Part shown: piece after piece, positions 42,301 to 46,864 of the stretch
Layout of the letters: each line of letters opens with the position of its first letter
How positions within the stretch are numbered: position 1 is the first letter of the stretch
Assembly: GCA_900318685.1 (NCBI GenBank)
Contig: ONLL01000045.1
Location: 1 to 46,864 of the forward strand
Source: an uncultured Prevotellaceae bacterium
GTDB lineage: Bacteria; Bacteroidota; Bacteroidia; Bacteroidales; Bacteroidaceae
Direction of reading: 5' to 3'
Length of the DNA stretch: 46,864 bases
Program-made: the position numbers and the translations under genes
Notes under the pieces: model-generated
The model's database searches: none
Told to the model about the DNA's origin: nothing
The model's input: the letters and a program-made list of their open reading frames with translations, nothing else

Positions 42301-45300
42301 CTCACCGAACTGCGCTGCGACGGCAACCAGCTGGACAATGACGCCACCAGCATGCTCTTCAGCAAACTGCCCGACCGCACCGGCGACGCTCAGAAAGCCA
42401 AGCTCACCTACACCAACGGCAACGACGGAAACTATAAGCCCACGCAGGCGCAGCTCCTCGCGGCCGACGAACGCAACTGGCAGGTGGTAGGCACCGACGG
42501 CACGCCGCTCACCATCCTCAGCTCTGTCGAAATTAACACCATGAACTTCCCCGACGAGCTCTTCCGCCAGTACGTCAGCAACAACATCGATACCGACGGC
42601 GACGGCTGGCTCAGCCCCGTGGAGATGGAGAATGTGAAGTCGATTACCTTCGAAGGATGGAACGATGAAATTGTCAACGACCTGAAGGGCATCGAGTTCT
42701 TTACCAGTCTGACGCACCTGTGGTGTACCTGGCAATCCTTCACGGAGCTTGACCTGTCGAAGAACACCATGCTCGAGGAACTCTTCTTGCAGGAAAACGC
42801 ACTGACCACGCTGAAGCTATCCGCAGCACAGAGCCTGAGAGTTTTCAATGTAGACTGGTGCGGCCTCAGCGAGCTCGACCTCTCCGGCTATTCCAAGCTG
42901 GAGGAGCTCACCTGCGGGGCCAATAAGCTGCAAACGCTCAAACTCGACGGCTGCACGGCACTCGCCACACTCACCTGCAACGGTAATCACCTGTCGGAGC
43001 TCAACCTCAGCGACTGCGCGGCACTGAAAAAACTGGAATGTCAGAGCAACTCACTGACATCGCTCGACCTCTCGCACTGCCCGCTGCTGAAAGAGGTTAA
43101 CTGCTACCGCAACCGTATCGACGACAACGCTACGGCGATGATGCAGAACCTGCCGACCGTTGAGCATGGCGTGCTCTATTTCTGTGAAGACGGCACTTCA
43201 GAGTTCCATGATGATCAAAATCACTGTAAGACAGCAGATATCGACATCGCCCGCTCGAAGGGATGGAACGTGATGCGGGCAGACTACTACAACCAGTGGG
43301 TCAACAGCCTGAGCCTGTATCCCGGTGGCGATGTCGCCATCGACGCGGCCCACTTCCCCGATGACGTCTTCCGACAGTATGTCAAGAGCACCTTCGACAC
43401 CGACAACGACGACATCCTCGACAACAACGAAGCCTATCAGGACATTGACATCGACGTCAGCAACATGGGCATTGCCGACCTCACGGGTCTGGGCTACTTC
43501 CATAGTCTCAAGACGCTCAAGTGCAACGACAACCAGCTCACGCAGCTCGACCTCTCTTTCTTCTCCTATTTTCTCAAGAAGGTGGAGTGCTACCACAACC
43601 AGCTGTCGCAAGAGGCCATGGACGCCACGCTGAAGGGACTGCTCAAAACAGGCACCAAAGATGAACACGCCATGTTCGTTGCCTACGACAATGCCAGCAG
43701 CAGCGAGCACAACGCACGGCCCTCAGACGAGGCCGTGAACGACGCCAACAAGATGCTGTGGGACGTATGGGCCTACAACGGCAACAGCTACACCGCCGTC
43801 AGCCCGACCGCCCTCGACATCAACGCCGCCAACTTCCCCGACCAGGCTTTCCGCACGTACATCAGCGAGAAAATCGACAAGGACAATGACGGCAAGCTCT
43901 CCTGCGACGAGCGGACAGCGGTGAGATACATCAACGTCAACAATAAGGGCATCACCGACCTGACGGGCATCGCCTGCTTCGAGAACCTCATCTGGCTCTA
44001 TTGTGAACTTAACCTGCTGAACACGCTCGACCTCACCGCAAATACCAAGCTGCAAGAGCTGCGCTGCTCGGCAAGCCAGCTCACCTCGCTGCAGATAGCC
44101 AGCGAATCGCCGCTGCAGATCCTCTCCTGTGCTTCTAACCTGCTGACCGAGCTCAACGTCAGTGATTTCACTGGCCTCACCGAACTGGATTGCTCCAGAA
44201 ACCTGCTGACCAGACTCGACGTAAGCCAGAACACCCTGTTAAAGCGGCTCGAATGCGATTACAATAGTCTGGATCTGCTCATTGTAAGAAACAACACTGA
44301 CTTGGAAACGCTCTCGTGTGACCATAACGAAATCAGTGAGCTCACCTTGTCGCAGTGCACGAAGTTGGAACACCTCTATTGTGCCGACAACCTGCTGCCG
44401 ACGCTCGACCTGTCGAACAACCTGAAGCTGAAGACCGTGTGGTGCTACGGCAACCAGCTGCAGACGCTCGACGTGACGAACAACCGGATGCTCAGCCGCC
44501 TCTTCTGCTACAGCAACCAAATCAGCGGCACTGACATGCAGGCCCTCGTCAAGAGTCTGCCCACTACCGATGACGGTGTCTTCACCGCCATCAACGAAGA
44601 CCCCGATGCCAACGAGCAGAACACCCTCAGCGAAGCCCAGCAAGCCATTGCCACCGGCAAGGGATGGCGCGTGATGAGCACCATGGGCGACTATGCCGGC
44701 GGAACAGACATCAACGAGACCAACTTCCCCGACGAGATCTTCCGCAACTACGTCAGCGCTCAATTCGACACCGACGGCAACGGCAAGCTCAGCGAGAGCG
44801 AGCGCGACGAAGTGACCAACATCGCGGTCAGCGACCTGGGCATCACCGACCTCACCGGCATCGGATTCTTCACGGAACTGCAGGAACTGTACTGTCAGAA
44901 CAACATTTTCAACCCGGATGCCGAGGGCCTCAACCGCATCACAACCCTCGACCTCAGTGCCAACATCAAGCTGAAGCGCCTGGCCTGCGGACAGAACTAT
45001 ACGCTGACAAGCCTCAACCTCTCCAACTGTACCAACCTGGAGAACCTGCATTGCAGCTACAACGCCCTGACCGAGCTCGACCTCTCGAAGTGCACGAAGC
45101 TGTGGAGAGTGGTCTGTACGGACAACCAGCTGGCCACGCTCGATGTGTCGATGCTGCCACTGCTGAAGGAGTTTAACTGTTATGGCAATCAACTGACCAC
45201 GCTTGATGTATCGCACAACAGCAGCCTGGAATCATTTAACTGTGGCTTCAACGGGCTCACCACGCTGACCCTGCCTGCAAGTGCACCGCAGCTGAAGTCA

Positions 45301-46569
45301 GTATCGGTTGGTGCGAACAAGCTGACTTCTATTGACGTGTCAGCGCTGTCTGCACTGGAACTTTTGAACTGCTGGGACAACCCGCTGACCGAGCTTGACG
45401 TCACCCACAACACGGCATTGAAGTCTCTCCACATCGGAAAAGACAATCTTACCAACATCGACCTGACGAAGAACACGGCGCTGGAAACATTGAATTGTAA
45501 CAATAGCAACATCACCTCGGTCGACATCTCGAAGAACAAGGAGCTGAGGTACATGGATTGGAACAACTCAAAGCTGACGACGCTCGACGCGCGCAACAAC
45601 ACCAAGCTGAAGACATTGTATTGCTACAGCAACGAGCTGACGCAGCTCCTGCTGCCGTCGTCGGCCACCCTCGAAGGGCTCTATTGCTATGTCAACCAAT
45701 TGACGACGCTCAATGTGTCGAACAATCCTGGGTTGTCAAATCTCCAATGCCAGAACAATCAGCTGTCACAGCTCAATGTGCGGAACAATTCGGCATTGGA
45801 GGTACTCGCCTGTTTTTCCAACAACCTCTCTTCGATTGACCTGTCGCAGAACACCCTGCTATATTCTCTTTACTGCGACGACAACCAGCTGACAACGCTC
45901 GACGTGTCGAAGAATGTCAACCTGGTGTATCTCTTTTGCTACGACAACCAGCTGACAACGCTCGACGTGTCGAAGAATGTCAAACTCGTGTCTCTCCATT
46001 GCTATGACAACCAGCTGACGACGCTCAAGCTCGCAGACGAAACGGGTGACTCGCAACTGGAGTATTGCTATTGCTGGAACAACCGGCTGACGACGCTCGA
46101 CTTCACTCACTGCCCGGACATCTATCTCATCTATTGCTTCATGAACGACATCAAGGGCGAGGGACTGGATGCAATGATCGCCTCGCTGCCCAACAGGGAT
46201 TCCTATCATTGGATTGGCCTGCTGGACTTCACCCCCAGCGTCACCGAGACCAACGAGTGTACAAAAGCACAGTTTGAGGCAGCCCTGGAAAAGAATTGGG
46301 TGACCGGATGGATGGAGGACAACGAGAATGACTGGGATTTGAGAGCCAGATACGACTTCCGCATACCCGGTGATTATGACGGCGACTGCAAACTCAGCTT
46401 CAACGACGTGCAGACCGTTGTCGACTACATCATCGGCAAGAGGAGCCTGCCGGACTTCGACTGGCATTGGGGCGATCCCAACTTCGACAAAAAGGTAACC
46501 ATCGCCGATGCCATCATCATCCTGCGGCGCCTCATCGAGAAGTCGGCCCACGCCGCTGCTAACATGTAA
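39364..46569 (+). CDS. Giant secreted leucine-rich-repeat protein with eight EF-hand/LRR modules and dockerin-like C-terminus
   Basis: A 2401-residue exported protein (signal MKQRLLLLILTLLTGMGAWA). Residues 22-225 look like a right-handed beta helix (LIINGGGTVIATGAYG, LVVNGATVRATG). Eight modules start near residues 233, 430, 692, 880, 1054, 1323, 1483 and 1780. Each opens with the pattern NFPDxxFRxYV, usually with a calcium-loop-like DTDxDGxLSxxE, then GIxFFxxLxxLxC and a run of 21-residue LRRs of the type LDVSKNxxLxxLxCxxNQLTT. Most arrays are short; the last holds about 19 LRRs. Residues 2334-2390 are a dockerin-like pair (DYDGDCKLSFNDVQTVVDYI, DPNFDKKVTIADAIIILRRL). It is likely a calcium-stabilised surface or secreted binding protein. 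The ligand is unknown. It has no T9SS-like tail. Confidence 0.88.
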   Translation: MKQRLLLLILTLLTGMGAWAVDYNVMIGGVQITSANYTAINVANGFGAVKSGTVTFDPTTNTLTLTNAVIEYSGYAVWFNVSGRIVYNGTNTITSTGSSAIYQNFEQLVIQGSGTLTASGAGDGNCGILIHKNINSTTDPKLIINGGGTVIATGAYGITGQEGNTEQLVVNGATVRATGSESGSICDLKSITLNDCSITSPSGATYSGGAVKVGSTTVTSEVVIQPNSVTGVAINENTFPDANFRSYVSSSDRDTNRDGYLSVSEIAAVTSINVYNKNIASLEGIEYFTAMTILDCRKNQLTSLDLSKNTALVNLDCGNNQLATLDVSQNPALSTLYCNNNQLTSLDVSHNPSLKNFSCFMNRISLDNMDALVESMPMTTEGSTFYVYKFDANEQNECLVPQARIAKAKGWTVKAYQGYNDEAYDGAPIPISAPYFPDADFCTYLSSNFDTDDDGGLSETELTAVNRIQFSYHSNTTTLKGIEYFTALQYLDCKYNNLASLDLTKNLALKDVACSYNEQMNVLQLPNTTTLIDVACAYCSLLSLDVTMCKGLGTLRCDHNSLSTLYANNVTTLNELQCQNNSLTTLGITGCTSLWKVWVNNNRLTALSLSGCTNLRELRIYSNQIKQQAMNNIITALPEKVSPATGSITLFYTAGSEGNEYSDDNIEQAKVKRWYSYSTDGTEQQEIVPWYVEIEDRYYANFPSQYFRNYVKQFDTDNNGVLSRQEVEAVTAIDLSNNNVASLKGIEFFTNLETLNCSNCGLSPTIQPDFSKNLKLTSLNCSNNTRLMPPDLSKNTKLTTLNCTNCGLNDEAIHALIASLPAALASSDARFTLCNTASDATESNSFHITAADLNALTNDKQWKLYSVNGNSATQLMEDVLTIDAAFFPDGTFRDYVRNTIDQNTDRLLTLTEAQRIQSINLANKGITDFTGIAHFPSLKYFDCYGNTGLTILDVSKNAALTRLRCQNCSLQILDIAGTSLTELRCDGNQLDNDATSMLFSKLPDRTGDAQKAKLTYTNGNDGNYKPTQAQLLAADERNWQVVGTDGTPLTILSSVEINTMNFPDELFRQYVSNNIDTDGDGWLSPVEMENVKSITFEGWNDEIVNDLKGIEFFTSLTHLWCTWQSFTELDLSKNTMLEELFLQENALTTLKLSAAQSLRVFNVDWCGLSELDLSGYSKLEELTCGANKLQTLKLDGCTALATLTCNGNHLSELNLSDCAALKKLECQSNSLTSLDLSHCPLLKEVNCYRNRIDDNATAMMQNLPTVEHGVLYFCEDGTSEFHDDQNHCKTADIDIARSKGWNVMRADYYNQWVNSLSLYPGGDVAIDAAHFPDDVFRQYVKSTFDTDNDDILDNNEAYQDIDIDVSNMGIADLTGLGYFHSLKTLKCNDNQLTQLDLSFFSYFLKKVECYHNQLSQEAMDATLKGLLKTGTKDEHAMFVAYDNASSSEHNARPSDEAVNDANKMLWDVWAYNGNSYTAVSPTALDINAANFPDQAFRTYISEKIDKDNDGKLSCDERTAVRYINVNNKGITDLTGIACFENLIWLYCELNLLNTLDLTANTKLQELRCSASQLTSLQIASESPLQILSCASNLLTELNVSDFTGLTELDCSRNLLTRLDVSQNTLLKRLECDYNSLDLLIVRNNTDLETLSCDHNEISELTLSQCTKLEHLYCADNLLPTLDLSNNLKLKTVWCYGNQLQTLDVTNNRMLSRLFCYSNQISGTDMQALVKSLPTTDDGVFTAINEDPDANEQNTLSEAQQAIATGKGWRVMSTMGDYAGGTDINETNFPDEIFRNYVSAQFDTDGNGKLSESERDEVTNIAVSDLGITDLTGIGFFTELQELYCQNNIFNPDAEGLNRITTLDLSANIKLKRLACGQNYTLTSLNLSNCTNLENLHCSYNALTELDLSKCTKLWRVVCTDNQLATLDVSMLPLLKEFNCYGNQLTTLDVSHNSSLESFNCGFNGLTTLTLPASAPQLKSVSVGANKLTSIDVSALSALELLNCWDNPLTELDVTHNTALKSLHIGKDNLTNIDLTKNTALETLNCNNSNITSVDISKNKELRYMDWNNSKLTTLDARNNTKLKTLYCYSNELTQLLLPSSATLEGLYCYVNQLTTLNVSNNPGLSNLQCQNNQLSQLNVRNNSALEVLACFSNNLSSIDLSQNTLLYSLYCDDNQLTTLDVSKNVNLVYLFCYDNQLTTLDVSKNVKLVSLHCYDNQLTTLKLADETGDSQLEYCYCWNNRLTTLDFTHCPDIYLIYCFMNDIKGEGLDAMIASLPNRDSYHWIGLLDFTPSVTETNECTKAQFEAALEKNWVTGWMEDNENDWDLRARYDFRIPGDYDGDCKLSFNDVQTVVDYIIGKRSLPDFDWHWGDPNFDKKVTIADAIIILRRLIEKSAHAAANM
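45874..45999 (+). repeat. Recent 63-bp duplication within the last LRR array
   Basis: Two adjacent 63-bp units (45874-45936 and 45937-45999) each encode one LRR. A 43-bp stretch (45878-45920 and 45941-45983) is identical, unlike the diverged neighbours. This marks a recent in-frame repeat gain. Confidence 0.85.
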
Positions 46570-46628
46570 AACAGCCACCGCTGCCATGTAAAACAGCCGC
46601 CGCTGCCATGTAAAACAGCCGCCGCTGC
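46563..46628. repeat. Three 22-bp tandem repeats over the stop of the giant gene
   Basis: CATGTAAAACAGCC(A/G)CCGCTGC occurs at 46563-46584, 46585-46606 and 46607-46628. The first copy carries the last sense codon and the stop (ATG TAA). Each copy repeats the same ATG-TAA. Confidence 0.92.
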
Positions 46629-46652
46629 CCTACAGACAGCTGCCGCCAGCAG

Positions 46653-46688
46653 AAAAAGCCGGAAGCGCAAGACGATTCCGGCTTTTTT
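46653..46688. terminator. Rho-independent terminator of the giant LRR gene
   Basis: AAAAAGCCGGAA (46653-46664) pairs with TTCCGGCTTTTTT (46676-46688) around an 11-nt loop. The run of T on one side and A on the other makes it usable from both directions. Confidence 0.85.
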
Positions 46689-46697
46689 GCTGCCCCT

Positions 46698-46864
46698 TAG
46701 CAGGCTAAAGCTGCCGCCAGCGTTCAGGGGCGCTTCTAAGCCTTGCTAAGTAGGGTGACATGAATCTCTTACCTTTGCATCCGATTATAGAGATTGTTCC
46801 ATTTTCATGAAATAATTCTTGCAGATGGATGCAATACGGTTTAAGTTTTGTAGCTTTGCTAGAG
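46698..46864. promoter_or_regulatory. Edge region: inverted repeat and -7 boxes for a gene beyond the window
   Basis: CTTAGCAGGCT (from about 46706) faces AGCCTTGCTAAG (46739-46750) with a bulge. Plus-strand -7 boxes follow: TACCTTTG at 46770-46777 and TAGCTTTG at 46851-46858, both without a clear -33 box. No gene starts before the window ends. Confidence 0.45.

Noticed and set aside
39364-46569. BspA-type (TpLRR) classification for the giant protein
   Set aside because: Its LRR unit is about 21 residues with LDVSxNxxLxxLxCxxNQL, not the 23-residue TpLRR pattern of BspA. Only a general LRR assignment is supported.

Overview
The window reads as a Bacteroidales chromosome, most likely Prevotella or a close relative. 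Promoters follow the Bacteroidetes pattern (TTTG, about 20 bp, TAnnTTTG). Secreted proteins have lipoprotein or Sec signals. Five carry a short C-terminal motif of the type YDxxGRxxxxxxxGxYIxxGKK, which resembles a reduced type IX secretion (T9SS) sorting tail. The family content (C10 peptidase, DUF3244, PCMD, calycin-like domain, Cthe_2159, GH43, sugar porter, TGS-type nucleoside kinase) also fits. Genus is inferred from style, not from a marker gene. No tRNA, rRNA, CRISPR array or transposase was seen.

Layout. (1) 1-4150, minus: a protease/inhibitor locus with a serpin (cut by the window edge), a C10 cysteine peptidase, a small DUF3244-like protein, and a membrane-anchored TPR regulator with a C-terminal helix-turn-helix. 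Two pairs of perfect or near-perfect 10-bp tandem repeats lie upstream of the DUF3244 promoter. (2) 4381-10700, plus: two overlapping genes for large multidomain secreted glycosidases. (3) 10726-15583, minus: two Cthe_2159-type beta-helix surface proteins followed by a LytS-type kinase and a LytTR regulator, probably one operon. (4) 15686-16336, minus: a lipoprotein with a LEA-like helical tail. (5) 16522-19743, plus: menaquinone genes (hotdog thioesterase, menF, menD). (6) 19744-22277: a decayed stretch with a doubly broken pseudogene, a guanine deaminase/xanthine phosphoribosyltransferase chimera, a truncated HEPN gene, a palindromic repeat element and a promoter-driven non-coding region. 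(7) 22278-28250, minus: sugar porter, GH43 enzyme and nucleoside kinase. (8) 28355-31563, plus: DUF3237 protein, CE1 esterase and acyltransferase. (9) 31701-34388, minus: alaS. (10) 34613-38035, plus: PCMD lipoprotein, outer-membrane barrel and calycin/PCMD protein. (11) 38178-38660: small secreted protein. (12) 39364-46569: a 2401-residue leucine-rich-repeat protein with eight EF-hand/LRR modules and a dockerin-like end.

How it fits together. Regions 2, 3, 7, 8 and 10 look like plant-glycan handling without a SusC/SusD pair: GH43 plus CE1 esterase plus H+-coupled sugar porter suggests arabinoxylan-type side chains. Region 1 is a candidate self-contained regulon in which a periplasmic TPR sensor controls a secreted cysteine protease. 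A theme through the whole window is short tandem and palindromic DNA that has entered coding sequence: an 86-bp double hairpin inside menF, six-unit heptamer tracts inside the nucleoside kinase and the GH43 gene, 9-bp repeats in alaS and 36-bp repeats in the kinase. All assignments are by eye from sequence; no database search was run.
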